64,000 nucleotides of DNA from Nocardioides luteus (GTDB taxonomy: Bacteria; Actinomycetota; Actinomycetes; Propionibacteriales; Nocardioidaceae), in NCBI RefSeq assembly GCF_000960475.2, contig NZ_JZDQ02000002.1, positions 62,001-126,000 of the forward strand, in the 5' to 3' direction. Below are positions 48,739 to 57,617 of this stretch, in pieces; the first letter of the stretch is position 1, and every line of letters begins with the position of its first letter. A program made the position numbers and the translations under genes. Below the pieces are notes generated by a model, which did not search any database, had not been told where the DNA came from, and saw only the letters and a program-made list of their open reading frames with translations.

Positions 48739-50628
48739 ATGGTCGAGATGACCACGCTGAGGACGGACCGGCTCTCGATCGAGGGAGCGGAGGACCCGGT
48801 CGACGGGCCGCTGCCGTTGCTGCACGGTGTGCCGCGGCCAGGGTTCGAGCCCGATGCCGCGCCGTATCCGGACATGGCGGCGAACCTCGAGTACGGCCGG
48901 CCGAGCACGCTCCTGCCCTACACGGCTCAGGACTCCTACACCCGCCGGCGCGACCCTCGCGATCTGCCGACCCTGGCGCTGGAGAACGAGCTGCTCACCG
49001 CCACCTTCCTGCCCGGCTACGGCGGGCGGCTGTGGTCGCTGGTGCACCGGCCGTCGGGCCGGGAGCTCCTGCACCGCAACCCCGTCCTACAGCCGGCCAA
49101 CCTGGCGCTGCGCGACGCCTGGGTGGCCGGCGGGGTCGAGTGGAACCTCGGCGCCACGGGGCACTGGCCACTCACCTGCTCCCCGCTGCACGCGGTGAGG
49201 CTGACCGCGCCGGACGGGAGCCCCGTCCTGCGGATGTACGAGCTGGAGCGGATGCGGCGGGTCGTGGTCACGATCGACGCGTGGCTGCCCGCCGGATCCC
49301 CGGTGCTGCTGGTGCACGTCTCGCTCCACAACCCCGCACCGAACCCGACCCCGGTCTACTGGTGGACCAACATCGCGGTGCCCGAAGGCCCGGACGTACG
49401 TGTCGTCGCGCCGGCCGAGCGGGCCTTCCACTTCGACTACGCGGAGCAGCTGCGGCTGATCGACTTTCCGGAGACGGCCGGCGGAGACCAGAGCTATCCG
49501 GCGAGGTTCGCCCGGGCGGCCGACTTCTTCATGGACGTCGCCGGCGGCGAACGCCGATGGATCGCCGCGCTCGACCGCGACGGCAGCGGGCTCGTCCAGG
49601 CCTCCACCGACCGGCTCATCGGCCGCAAGCTCTTCCAGTGGGGCAACGGCGCGGGTGGACGGAGGTGGCAGGAGTGGCTGTCCGGGCCGGGCGCTGCGTA
49701 CCTCGAGATCCAGGCGGGCCTGGCACGTACGCAGCTCGAGCACCTTCCGCTGCCCGGCGGCGAGACCTGGGAGTGGGCCGAGGCGTTCGGCCTGCTCGAG
49801 GTCGCCCCCGAGCGGGCGCACGGCTCCTGGGACGAAGCCCGGGCGGCCGTGGACGAGGCGCTCGAGCGGCTCGTGCCGCGGACCCGGCTGGATGACGCAC
49901 TCAGCGCGGCAGGAGGCTTCACGGGGCCGGCAGAGCCGCTCGCCCACGGGTCCGGGTGGGGCGCGCTCGAGGTCGCGGCCGGCGCTGTGCCGGCGGACCC
50001 GCTGCGCCCGTTCGGGACCTGCGCCGAGGACCAGGAGCCCTGGCTCGAGCTGCTGCAGCACGGCCGGCTGCCGATCAGCGACCCGCCCGCTGCTCCGGTC
50101 CTGGGCGCGCACTGGCGAGAGCTGCTGGAGGCCTCGGCCGACGACTGGCACGCGTGGTACCACCTCGGCCTGCTCCGGCTCGCCGACGGCGACCGCACGG
50201 CAGCTCGCACGGTCCTGGAGCGGTCGGTCGCCGATCGCCCCAACCCCTGGGCCCTACGCGCGCTCGCCCATCTCGCGGACCCACCCGCGGCGGACCTCCT
50301 GCTCGAGGCTCACCGCCTCCGTACCGACCTGCGCGAGCTCACCATCGAGCTGCTCCACGCGCTGATCGCCTCCGACCGCCCCGCCGAAGCGCTCGAGGTG
50401 ATCGACTCCCTTGCCGACACCGACCGTGAGCACGGCCGGATCCGGCTGTGCACCGCACAGGCGGCGCTGGCCGTGGGCGACCTCGACCGGGTCCGCACAC
50501 TCCTCGACGAAGGCATCACGGTCGACAACCTCCGCGAGGGCGAGGCCGCCTTGGACACGCTCTGGCGAGCCGTTCATCCCGGCGAGCCGGTGCCTGCGGC
50601 GTACGACTTCCGGATGTCTCCCGGCTGA
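48739..50628 (+). CDS. DUF5107-domain protein with C-terminal TPR-like repeats
   Basis: A 629-residue protein. Residues 60-370 form the DUF5107/aldose-epimerase-like beta-sandwich: LENELLTATFLPGYGGRLWSLVHRPSGRELLHRNPVLQPANLALRDAWVAGGVEWNLGATGHWPLTC, then WWTNIAVPE. The C-terminal half (about 450-620) consists of helical repeats such as WHAWYHLGLLRLADGDRTAARTVLERSVADRPNPWALRALAHL. Members are thought to act on carbohydrates, but no activity is known to me. ATG at 48739 or 48748; a 10-bp inverted repeat spans both. Confidence 0.85.
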   Translation: MVEMTTLRTDRLSIEGAEDPVDGPLPLLHGVPRPGFEPDAAPYPDMAANLEYGRPSTLLPYTAQDSYTRRRDPRDLPTLALENELLTATFLPGYGGRLWSLVHRPSGRELLHRNPVLQPANLALRDAWVAGGVEWNLGATGHWPLTCSPLHAVRLTAPDGSPVLRMYELERMRRVVVTIDAWLPAGSPVLLVHVSLHNPAPNPTPVYWWTNIAVPEGPDVRVVAPAERAFHFDYAEQLRLIDFPETAGGDQSYPARFARAADFFMDVAGGERRWIAALDRDGSGLVQASTDRLIGRKLFQWGNGAGGRRWQEWLSGPGAAYLEIQAGLARTQLEHLPLPGGETWEWAEAFGLLEVAPERAHGSWDEARAAVDEALERLVPRTRLDDALSAAGGFTGPAEPLAHGSGWGALEVAAGAVPADPLRPFGTCAEDQEPWLELLQHGRLPISDPPAAPVLGAHWRELLEASADDWHAWYHLGLLRLADGDRTAARTVLERSVADRPNPWALRALAHLADPPAADLLLEAHRLRTDLRELTIELLHALIASDRPAEALEVIDSLADTDREHGRIRLCTAQAALAVGDLDRVRTLLDEGITVDNLREGEAALDTLWRAVHPGEPVPAAYDFRMSPG

Positions 50629-50634
50629 CGACCC

Positions 50635-51132
50635 TCAGGCGACCTTGTTCATCTCACCGGTGTGCTCGATGGACTCGTCGAGCTGGTGACGGGCGTCGGG
50701 GTGGCCGTGGAAGTGCTTGTAGGAGTAGCCCAGGACGGCGAGGGCGATGATGCAGGAGCCGATGAGGGTGACCCCGGTCCAGTCGCCGCCGAGGAGCCAG
50801 AGGGACGCCTCGAGCGGCCACCAGTGGGGCGCGGGCGGCTTGACCAGGAAGACCACGCCGACGGCACCGATGGAGAGCGCCCCCAGGGTCGAGGCCACGA
50901 TGCGCGGCCAGGTCTCGACACCCTCGGCCGCACCACGGAGCGCCCGCAGCCGCACCGGCTCGACGTAGCGACGAGCCCAGGCGTACTGCCTCGAGAGCAC
51001 GGCGAGCCCCCCGAAGACCATCAGGAGGCCGGGACCGGGCAGGATCAGCGCCGCGATGCCGGCGACCACGAGCAGCCACCCGACGATCTCGTAGGCGAGC
51101 CGCTTCGCTGCGGCTCCTGCGAGGGACTTCAT
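50635..51132 (-). CDS. PGPGW-family small membrane protein
   Basis: A 165-residue protein with four hydrophobic segments and the hallmark LILPGPGLLMVFGGLAVLSRQYAWARR of the PGPGW transmembrane family, whose function is unknown. The C-terminus is polar with KHFHGHPDARHQ. The start at 51132 begins the homology. It converges with the DUF5107 gene after a 6-nt gap. Confidence 0.83.
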   Translation of the reverse strand: MKSLAGAAAKRLAYEIVGWLLVVAGIAALILPGPGLLMVFGGLAVLSRQYAWARRYVEPVRLRALRGAAEGVETWPRIVASTLGALSIGAVGVVFLVKPPAPHWWPLEASLWLLGGDWTGVTLIGSCIIALAVLGYSYKHFHGHPDARHQLDESIEHTGEMNKVA

Positions 51133-51191
51133 GCCAATAGCCTGCCATTCGGGGACAACCCCGAGGGCAACTAGGGGAATTTTGCGGTCGG

Positions 51192-51566
51192 TCATGCGGC
51201 CAGGTCGTACTTGACGCCCTCGGGGCTCGGGAAGGTCAGCCACAGCACCGCGAGGACGAGGTGACCGACCGCGGGTACGACCAGGATGAGCTGCCACCAA
51301 CCGGAGCGGTTGATGTCGTGCAGCCGCCGCGCGCCGAGCGCGATGGTCGGCACGAACGCGACCAGCGCATAGAGACCGATCACGAGGCTCGCCACATCGT
51401 TGCGCGCCAGCACGAGGACGATGAACATCAGAAGGTTCACGAGCATCGGCCAGAGCAGCTCGGTGCGGCTGGCGCGACCCGAGAATGTCGCGTACTTCTT
51501 CCAGAACCGCGCGTACGCCTCGGTGATCGAGGCCGCACGAAGCGGCTGGCTAAGGGGGATCGTCAC
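51192..51566 (-). CDS. DUF805 inner-membrane protein
   Basis: A 124-residue protein with three to four helices and DUF805 features: FWKKYATFSGRASRTELLWPMLVNLL and ALGARRLHDINRSGWWQLILVVPAVGH. Family function unknown (YhaH/YhaI type). It lies 59 nt upstream of the PGPGW gene in the same direction and may share its transcript. Confidence 0.9.
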   Translation of the reverse strand: MTIPLSQPLRAASITEAYARFWKKYATFSGRASRTELLWPMLVNLLMFIVLVLARNDVASLVIGLYALVAFVPTIALGARRLHDINRSGWWQLILVVPAVGHLVLAVLWLTFPSPEGVKYDLAA

Positions 51567-51681
51567 GGGCAGGAACCTTAGGTGGCGGAGATCGGCTGCG
51601 TAAATGTCTGGCCGGGCATCTGTTCCAAATATCTACAAAGTTCATCTTCCCGTCGTAAACAGATGCAGACGGAACATCAAA

Positions 51682-51717
51682 GGGGCGGCGTACGGAACGA
51701 ATTCCGTACGCCGCCCC
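51682..51717 (-). terminator. Hairpin terminator of pckG
   Basis: A perfect 16-bp stem around a CGAA (TTCG on the minus strand) tetraloop lies 15 nt past the pckG stop. On the minus strand it is followed by TTTGATG, a weak U tract. The TTCG loop is an unusually stable tetraloop. Confidence 0.85.
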
Positions 51718-51732
51718 CGGCTGTGGTCTCGA

Positions 51733-53574
51733 TCAGGCCTGAGCGGCCTCGTCGATGGCAGCAGCGACGCGCTTGTGCGCCTCCCAGATCTCCTCGGGCA
51801 GCTTGAACTGCTTGAGGTGCTCCTCGCGGAAGCCCATCTCCTGCTTCCAGCGGGCCAGGTCCAGGGAGAGGATCCGGTCGAGGTCCTTCTGCGGCAGCTC
51901 GAGGCCGCGCAGGTCGAGCTCGTCCTCGGTCGGGATGATGCCGACGGGGCTCTGCTGGCCCTTGACCTCACCCTTCTTGAACTGCAGCAGCCACAGCAGC
52001 GCACGCACGTTCTCGCGGTAGCCGGGCCACAGGAAGTGACCGTCCTCGGCGTCACGCTGGAACCAGTTGACGTGGGCGAAGACCGGCTTGTCGGTGGCCT
52101 CGCCGATGATCTTCAGCCAGTGGCGGGCGTAGTCGCCCTCCTCGTAGGCGAGGAACGGACGCATCGACATCGGGTCGTAGCGGAGCACGCCCTCGAGGCC
52201 GTCGGCCGCGGCGGTCGCCTCGGCGCCCAGGGTGAGGCCGTCGTAGACGCCCTCGGCCACGTCGGTGATCGCGCGGATCAGCGGCTCGCGGTCACGGGTG
52301 CGGCCACCGAAGATGATCGCGTCGATCGGCACGCCGGCGGCGTCGTCGAAGTCGGGCGCCGCGTTGGGCACCTGCGAGATCGGCGTGGTGAACCGGGAGT
52401 TGGGGTGGGCCCAGGGCTCACCCAGCTCGTCGTCGATCCGGTCGGCGATGCGCTCGCCCTTCCAGTCGATCCAGCCGTCGAGGTCGTCCGGGTGGTGCTT
52501 GGTGAGCCCCTCCCACCAGACCTCCTGGGTCTTCTCGTTGTAGGCGACGTTGGTGAAGATCGCACCCGAGCCCGGCAGGATCGCCTGGATGGCGCCCGGG
52601 TTGGTCTTCTCGTTGGTGTCCTTGGCGACACCGAAGACGCCGTTCTCCGGGTTGAAGGCGCGCAGCTTGCCGTCCTCGCCGACCCAGATCCAGGCGATGT
52701 CGTCGCCGTAGAAGGTGACCTCGTAACGCTCGCCGAGCGCGTCGGGCGAGAGGGTCATCGAGAGGTTGGTCTTGCCGGAGGCCGAGGGGAAACCACCGAC
52801 GACGTGGAACTCCTCACCGGTCTCCTTGTCCTTGATGCCCAGCAGCAGGAACTGCTCGGCCAGGAACTTGCCCGAGGCGCGGCCGTCGTAGCAGGCCTGG
52901 CGCAGCCCGTGGGCGATCTTGCCCAGCAGCGCGTTGCCGCCGTAGGAGGAGCCGAAGTGAAGGATCGTACGCTGGTCGGCGACCGTCGCGAACAGACGCT
53001 GGTCGTTGTCGGTCCCCTGCCCGAGGTTGGGCAGGTCGCCGGTCACGTGCACGGCACGGACGAACGAGTTCGGGTCCTCGAGGTTGTTGATGTAGTCGAT
53101 GCCGACGCGGGCCATCCGGATCATCTGCTGCACGACCGGGCGGCTGTCGGTGAGCTCGACACCGGCGGCGTAGGCCTCGAGCGGGCTGCCCGCGGGAGCC
53201 ATCAGGTAGGGGATGACGTACATCGTCTTGCCCACCGAGGCGCCGGTCATCCGCTCGGTGAGCGTCTTGACGGTCTCGTCAGCGGGCTTCCAGTTGTTGT
53301 AGACGCCCTTGTCCTCCGGGTTGGAGGTGGCGACCACGGTGCGCTCCTCGGAGCGCGCGGTGTCCTTGCTGTAGGAACGGCTGTAGTAGCGGCCGCCCGT
53401 CACCGGGAGGAGCTCACCAGCCTCCAGCGACTCCTGGAGGAGCCGCTCGTCGTCGGCTGCGCTGACAACCTCGATCTGCTCGGCTCCGGTCACCCCTGCC
53501 CAGTAGGAGACATACTCCCGCACATGAGGATTCGTCAGCCCCGCCTCATCGAGGACCTTGTCCACGTCAACCAT
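51733..53574 (-). CDS. pckG: Phosphoenolpyruvate carboxykinase (GTP), P-loop Cys replaced by Ser
   Basis: A 613-residue GTP-class PEPCK with FGSSYGGNALLGK, the kinase-1 loop GGFPSASGKTNLSM (Ser266 where the family usually has a reactive Cys), NPENGVFGVAKDTN, and FLAYEEGDYARHWLKI / VNWFQRDAEDGHFLWPGYREN. It interconverts oxaloacetate and PEP for gluconeogenesis. The ATG at 53574 has GAAGGG 9 nt upstream; the longer frame upstream is non-coding leader. The gene follows a 332-nt regulatory gap. Confidence 0.95.
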   Translation of the reverse strand: MVDVDKVLDEAGLTNPHVREYVSYWAGVTGAEQIEVVSAADDERLLQESLEAGELLPVTGGRYYSRSYSKDTARSEERTVVATSNPEDKGVYNNWKPADETVKTLTERMTGASVGKTMYVIPYLMAPAGSPLEAYAAGVELTDSRPVVQQMIRMARVGIDYINNLEDPNSFVRAVHVTGDLPNLGQGTDNDQRLFATVADQRTILHFGSSYGGNALLGKIAHGLRQACYDGRASGKFLAEQFLLLGIKDKETGEEFHVVGGFPSASGKTNLSMTLSPDALGERYEVTFYGDDIAWIWVGEDGKLRAFNPENGVFGVAKDTNEKTNPGAIQAILPGSGAIFTNVAYNEKTQEVWWEGLTKHHPDDLDGWIDWKGERIADRIDDELGEPWAHPNSRFTTPISQVPNAAPDFDDAAGVPIDAIIFGGRTRDREPLIRAITDVAEGVYDGLTLGAEATAAADGLEGVLRYDPMSMRPFLAYEEGDYARHWLKIIGEATDKPVFAHVNWFQRDAEDGHFLWPGYRENVRALLWLLQFKKGEVKGQQSPVGIIPTEDELDLRGLELPQKDLDRILSLDLARWKQEMGFREEHLKQFKLPEEIWEAHKRVAAAIDEAAQA

Positions 53575-53906
53575 TCCGACACCCTTCAAAAGTTTCGCCG
53601 ATTGCAGGCACGTTACCCCAGTTGAAGAGGCCTCCAACCGGGGTACCGTGCACCAGAGTGGGTCATCGATCACGGGCCTGGACAATTGATCGATCCAACT
53701 GCGGGCCCTGTTCCGATAGCCGGTCCTGAGACCGTTGTGACCCCCATGTTTAAGTGAGAAACGCCTCATTTCGGTGAGCGGTCCGTAATGTGGATGTGAC
53801 GCCGATGTCGCACCGTGACACGGATTACATCTAAGGTTTCGCGAGTGATCCCCCAACACGAATCTGTTGAATTGTTTCAATTCCTGCGCGGTCCAGAGGT
53901 CGCCTG
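53575..53906. promoter_or_regulatory. 332-nt divergent regulatory gap, pckG / VTT protein
   Basis: Low in GC for this genome. It holds two copies of GATCGAT (53668-53674 and 53690-53696 region), a perfect 6-3-6 palindrome GAATTG-TTT-CAATTC (53869-53883) in the leader of the plus-strand gene, and TTACATCTAAGG-like -10 sequences around 53826-53836. pckG therefore has a long 5' region, likely with complex carbon control; I could not identify a riboswitch. Confidence 0.5.
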
Positions 53907-54368
53907 ATGGACCTCATTCTCGGGACTTTCGCCGCCTCCTTCACCGGAGGCCTCTTCCCCGTCATCAACTTCGAGACCTACCTCGCGGTGGCCGCCTCGA
54001 ACCTCACCTTCTCGGCCCTGGTGCTCGCCCTGGTGGCCGGCGTCGGCCAGACCAGCTCGAAGGTCGTCTGGTACTACGCCGGCCACGGCACCACCGCTCT
54101 CCCCTTCGTCCGCAAGAAGATGTCGTGCGAGAAGTGGCGGCTGCGGATGGAGAAGTGGGAGCGGCGTACGCAGGGACGGCCCGCCTACGCCGGCGGCCTG
54201 CTCGCGGTCGCCGCGCTCAGCGGGCTTCCGCCGCTGGCGATCCTCGCGGTGGTCTACGGCTCGCTCAAGGCCAACCTGATGCTCTTCGTCGGCATCACGT
54301 TCGTGGGCCGCGTACTCCGTTCGTGGGTGATCCTGGAGGCGGCGGCGTTCGCCTGGTTGCGGACGTGA
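53907..54368 (+). CDS. Small VTT/YqaA-like membrane protein
   Basis: A 153-residue protein with about four hydrophobic segments and VAGVGQTSSKVVWYYAGHG, the GQ..K..wY..G element of DedA/YqaA (VTT-domain) proteins; the loop MSCEKWRLRMEKWERRTQGR is strongly charged. VTT proteins are linked to lipid scrambling and membrane homeostasis. AGAGG lies about 9 nt upstream of the ATG. Confidence 0.72.
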   Translation: MDLILGTFAASFTGGLFPVINFETYLAVAASNLTFSALVLALVAGVGQTSSKVVWYYAGHGTTALPFVRKKMSCEKWRLRMEKWERRTQGRPAYAGGLLAVAALSGLPPLAILAVVYGSLKANLMLFVGITFVGRVLRSWVILEAAAFAWLRT

Positions 54369-54377
54369 GCGCCGGGC

Positions 54378-54409
54378 CCAGGGATACCCGGTCGACCGGG
54401 TATCCCTGG
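54378..54409 (+). terminator. 32-nt perfect palindrome, terminator
   Basis: A perfect 14-bp stem plus self-complementary TCGA centre, starting 9 nt after the stop at 54368. A second inverted repeat, CGGGCACT / AGTGCCCG (54416-54423 / 54446-54453), follows in the argJ upstream region. Confidence 0.75.
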
Positions 54410-54529
54410 ACTTGACGGGCACTGAAACACCCACCAAGTCCGCGAAGTGCCCGCCCAGTACGGCACACCGTCTCGCGATGCGGTCAGCCGCGAGCGCGAG
54501 ATTCGTCCTGCGACGTCGGTGGACCACCT

Positions 54530-54535
54530 TAGAAT
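54530..54535 (+). promoter_or_regulatory. -10 box of argJ, leaderless
   Basis: TAGAAT lies 6 nt before the argJ ATG and no ribosome site is present, so transcription probably starts at the A of ATG. Confidence 0.55.
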
Positions 54536-54541
54536 CCGGCT

Positions 54542-55690
54542 ATGCCTCAACCAGCCGGATTCGTCGGAGTCACCGCCAACCTCGGTCTCAAGGAGGGCGC
54601 TGACGACTTCGCCGTCGTCGCCGCCCCCTCCGGCCCCGTCACCAGCGCTGCGGTCTTCACCCGATCCCGCTTCGCCGGCGCCTCGGTGCTGCTCTCCCGA
54701 ACCTCGGACCTCGCCGCGTTCCGCGGGATGGTGACCATCTCGAAGAACGCCAACGTCGCGACCGGCCCGACGGGCGAGGCCAACGCCGTGGAGGTACGCC
54801 GCCGGGCAGCCGAGATCGTCGGGGTCCGCCCCGAGGAGCTGCTGGTCGCCTCGACCGGCGTGATCGGCGTGCAGTACCCGATGGACGTGCTCACGCCCGC
54901 GCTGGAGAAGCTCGTCGGCACCGCGGGCGCGGCCGACTTCGAGGCCGCCGCGGCGGCGATCATGACGACCGACACGATCGCCAAGATAGAGACCCGGACC
55001 GTGGGCGAGGCGACGATCACCGGGATCGCCAAGGGCGTCGGGATGCTCGAGCCAGACATGGCCACGATGCTGACCTACTTCTTCACCGACGCCGCGGTCC
55101 CGGCCGACGATCTCGACGCGGCCTTCCGCCGGGTCGTCGACCGCACCTACAACGCGGTCTCGATCGACACCGACACCTCCACCTCCGACACCGCCGCGAT
55201 CTTCGCCTCGGGGGCAGCTGGCCCGGTCGACCTGGGCGAGTTCGAGGCGGCGCTCTACGACGCCGCGCTGGCCCTGGTGAAGAAGATCGCCTCGGACGGC
55301 GAGGGCGCCTCCAAGCTGATCACGGTCGTGGTCAGTGGCGCCCGCGACGACGCCCAGGCCAAGCGGGTCGGCAAGGCCATCGTGAACTCGCCGCTGGTCA
55401 AGACCGCCGTGCACGGCGCCGACCCCAACTGGGGCCGGGTCGCGATGGCCATCGGCAAGCTCCGCGAGGAGACCGACATCTCCCCCGACCACGTCCGCAT
55501 CGCCTTCGGCGGCACCGAGACCTACCCCGCTCAGGTCTCGGCAAATCTATTGGCGGATTTGTCGACTTATCTGTCCGGCGACGAGGTCTCGATCGAGGTA
55601 GACCTCGGGATCGCATCGGGTGAGTTCACGGTCTACGGCTGCGACCTCACCGACGGCTACATCCGCATCAACGCCGACTACACGACCTGA
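54542..55690 (+). CDS. argJ: Glutamate N-acetyltransferase / ornithine acetyltransferase (ArgJ family), divergent
   Basis: A 382-residue Ntn-hydrolase-like enzyme. The self-cleavage site is intact: KGVGMLEPDMATML with Ala174-Thr175, Thr175 being the nucleophile of the beta chain. Also present are DGEGASKLITV and SPLVKTAVHGADPNWGRVAMAIG. It transfers acetyl groups between acetylornithine and glutamate. The N-terminal part departs from the norm: AVFTRSRFAGASV and TISKNANVATG replace the usual FTxN and NSGNANACTG. No other arg gene lies nearby, so it may be a paralogue. Confidence 0.85.
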   Translation: MPQPAGFVGVTANLGLKEGADDFAVVAAPSGPVTSAAVFTRSRFAGASVLLSRTSDLAAFRGMVTISKNANVATGPTGEANAVEVRRRAAEIVGVRPEELLVASTGVIGVQYPMDVLTPALEKLVGTAGAADFEAAAAAIMTTDTIAKIETRTVGEATITGIAKGVGMLEPDMATMLTYFFTDAAVPADDLDAAFRRVVDRTYNAVSIDTDTSTSDTAAIFASGAAGPVDLGEFEAALYDAALALVKKIASDGEGASKLITVVVSGARDDAQAKRVGKAIVNSPLVKTAVHGADPNWGRVAMAIGKLREETDISPDHVRIAFGGTETYPAQVSANLLADLSTYLSGDEVSIEVDLGIASGEFTVYGCDLTDGYIRINADYTT

Positions 55691-55703
55691 CGGCCCCTCC
55701 CGC

Positions 55704-56378
55704 TCAGCCGGCCTGCGCGGAGCGCTCCTGGGCGAGCAGCGCCGAGGCGCGACGTACGACCAGCTCGACCACGTCGGGATGCGGGCCGATGACGTCGGCG
55801 ACGACCTCGGCCCCGGCGGCCTCGGAGCGGGACCGGACCAGGTCGGAGAAGAAGCCGGGGGCGAGCAGGTAGGGCGAGACGGCGTCGCCGGGGCGTACGA
55901 CCTCGTCGACGGGCGGAGCGCCGGAGCCGGAGACGGTGGCGACCCGGACCGGACCGCCCCAGGCCGTTGCCAGCATCAGGCCGGCGGACGCGATGTCAGC
56001 CCGGGCCGAGGGGTCGTTGGAGCCCGCGGCGACCAGGACCACGGGACGACCAGGAGAAGCACCGGCGGCGACCAGCCGGGACACCTGCGCAGAGGCGAGC
56101 AGCGGGTCCGGGCCGAGGGCGCGGCCCATCGTCACGGGCAGCCCCTCGGCGGCCTGCGGCAGGTCGACGTTGATGTGATAGCCGGTCGAGAGCAGCAGCG
56201 GGACCACGACCGAGGGCTGGCCGTCGGCCAGGACATCGGTCAGCAGCGGCTCGCAGAGCTCGACGTACGCGGCCTTCGACTCCATCCCCAGCACGCGGCC
56301 CGCGCGCTTGGCGATGATCGAGGCGACCGCGTTGCCGAGCAGCTGGCGGGTGCCGTGGGCGGCGACGACGAGCCTCAT
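55704..56378 (-). CDS. Sirohydrochlorin chelatase (CbiX/SirB-type)
   Basis: A 224-residue protein with two CbiX-like halves: LVVAAHGTRQLLGN (metal-binding His8) and PLLLSTGYHINVDLP in the first, LVAAGSNDPSARAD in the degenerate second. It inserts Fe2+ (or Co2+) into sirohydrochlorin. Being coupled by 4 nt to the NnaR-like gene and close to nirBD, it probably makes siroheme for nitrite reductase. Confidence 0.88.
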   Translation of the reverse strand: MRLVVAAHGTRQLLGNAVASIIAKRAGRVLGMESKAAYVELCEPLLTDVLADGQPSVVVPLLLSTGYHINVDLPQAAEGLPVTMGRALGPDPLLASAQVSRLVAAGASPGRPVVLVAAGSNDPSARADIASAGLMLATAWGGPVRVATVSGSGAPPVDEVVRPGDAVSPYLLAPGFFSDLVRSRSEAAGAEVVADVIGPHPDVVELVVRRASALLAQERSAQAG

Positions 56379-57529
56379 GAGGCCACCGCCAACCGGTAGC
56401 CGCGCTTCACGACGGTCTGGATGGTCTTGGTGCCCAGCGCCGAACGGAGCCGGGCGACGGCCATCTCGACCGCATGCTCGGAGCCGGCGGTGCCGGAGGG
56501 CAGCGTGGCGAGCAGGACCTGCCGGGAGACGACGTTGCCGGGGTTGGCGACGAGCGCGCCCAGGACGGCGGCCGGAGCCGGCGAGAGCTTCACCTCGGCA
56601 CCGTCGAGCATCACCGCGTCGTCGTGGAGCAACAGCTGGTGACCGCCGGCGAGCTCGACGAGGAGGCCCTCGCGTCGCAGCGGCAGCTCGGTCTCGAGCA
56701 TCTTGATCATGGCCGCGGTGCGGGAGCGGTCGGGGACCATGGTCGGTACGCCCCACATCTCGAAGGCGGCGGCGGTGACGGGGCCGACACAGGCCGCGAC
56801 CACGTCGGCCTGGAACGCCGCCACGACCTCGTCGCGCAGGCCGACCGAGCCGGCCGCCTGCATGAACGCGGCGACCGCCGGCGCGGAGGTGAAGGTCACC
56901 GCGTCCAGCTCGCCGTCGGCCAACGTCTCGACCAGCCGGAACATCGGCTCCGGGTCGGAGGCCGACTCGACCCGGTAGACGACGACGTTGATGACCTCGG
57001 CACCCTGCCGGGTGAGCGCGTGCGCGACCATCGACAGCGACTGCCCGTGCTCCTGCACCACGATCCGCTTGCCGGTCAGATCACGTCCGCGCAGGTGCTC
57101 CAGGACGTCGTCGAACTCCTCCGACTCCGGCGCCCACAGCTCACGCAGACCGCGTCGCCGGAGCGCTCCGACCGACTTCGGTCCGCGCGCCAGGATCTCG
57201 GCTCTGCCGAGCGTCTCCAGGAGCCGGTCGAGGAGTCCCCACTCCTCGGCGGCGTCGAACCATGCGCGGGTCCCGATGCCGGTCGTGGCCAGGAACATGT
57301 CGATCTTCTGGCCGATGATCTGCTCGGTCACCGCGCGCAGCGCGCCGGCGTCGACCCGGTTGGGGTCGACGGAGAGGGCGGGCGCCCAGACCACCTGGGA
57401 GCCCCGCCTCTCGAGCAGGTTGATCTGCTCCTCGGCCTTCCGCGCCGCGGTCACCCCGACGCGGAAGCCGCTCAGCGCGCGACTGTCCACATCGGAATCG
57501 TAGATCTCCTGAGCCTTGTGCACCGCCAT
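56375..57529 (-). CDS. HemD-like / winged-helix fusion regulator of nitrate assimilation (NnaR type)
   Basis: A 384-residue fusion. Residues 20-270 are a uroporphyrinogen-III synthase fold (FRVGVTAARKAEEQINLLERRGSQVVWAPAL, FTSAPAVAAFMQAA, CVGPVTAAAFEMWGV); residues 290-384 are an OmpR-type winged helix (LSPAPAAVLGALVANPGNVVSRQVLLATL ... VEMAVARLRSALG...VVKRGYRLAV). Mycobacterial and Streptomyces NnaR proteins of this form activate nirBD and nitrate transport. It lies between nirD and the chelatase in the same direction, with AAGGTGG before its ATG. Confidence 0.9.
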   Translation of the reverse strand: MAVHKAQEIYDSDVDSRALSGFRVGVTAARKAEEQINLLERRGSQVVWAPALSVDPNRVDAGALRAVTEQIIGQKIDMFLATTGIGTRAWFDAAEEWGLLDRLLETLGRAEILARGPKSVGALRRRGLRELWAPESEEFDDVLEHLRGRDLTGKRIVVQEHGQSLSMVAHALTRQGAEVINVVVYRVESASDPEPMFRLVETLADGELDAVTFTSAPAVAAFMQAAGSVGLRDEVVAAFQADVVAACVGPVTAAAFEMWGVPTMVPDRSRTAAMIKMLETELPLRREGLLVELAGGHQLLLHDDAVMLDGAEVKLSPAPAAVLGALVANPGNVVSRQVLLATLPSGTAGSEHAVEMAVARLRSALGTKTIQTVVKRGYRLAVAS

Positions 57530-57617
57530 GCTTCCACCTTGCGACGGCGGCGTTTCACCGTGCGTGGCCTGCTCGATCGTCGGCGCTAACTTTCGCTCAC
57601 GGCCTCACGGGAGCCAT

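Noticed and set aside
53795..53820. CRP/GlxR-like site TGTGACGCCGATGTCGCA upstream of pckG
   Set aside because: Half-site spacing does not fit TGTGA-N6-TCACA; match too weak to claim.
54410..54541. T-box or attenuator upstream of argJ
   Set aside because: Only an 8-bp inverted repeat is present; no T-box sequence, no leader peptide, and argJ appears leaderless.
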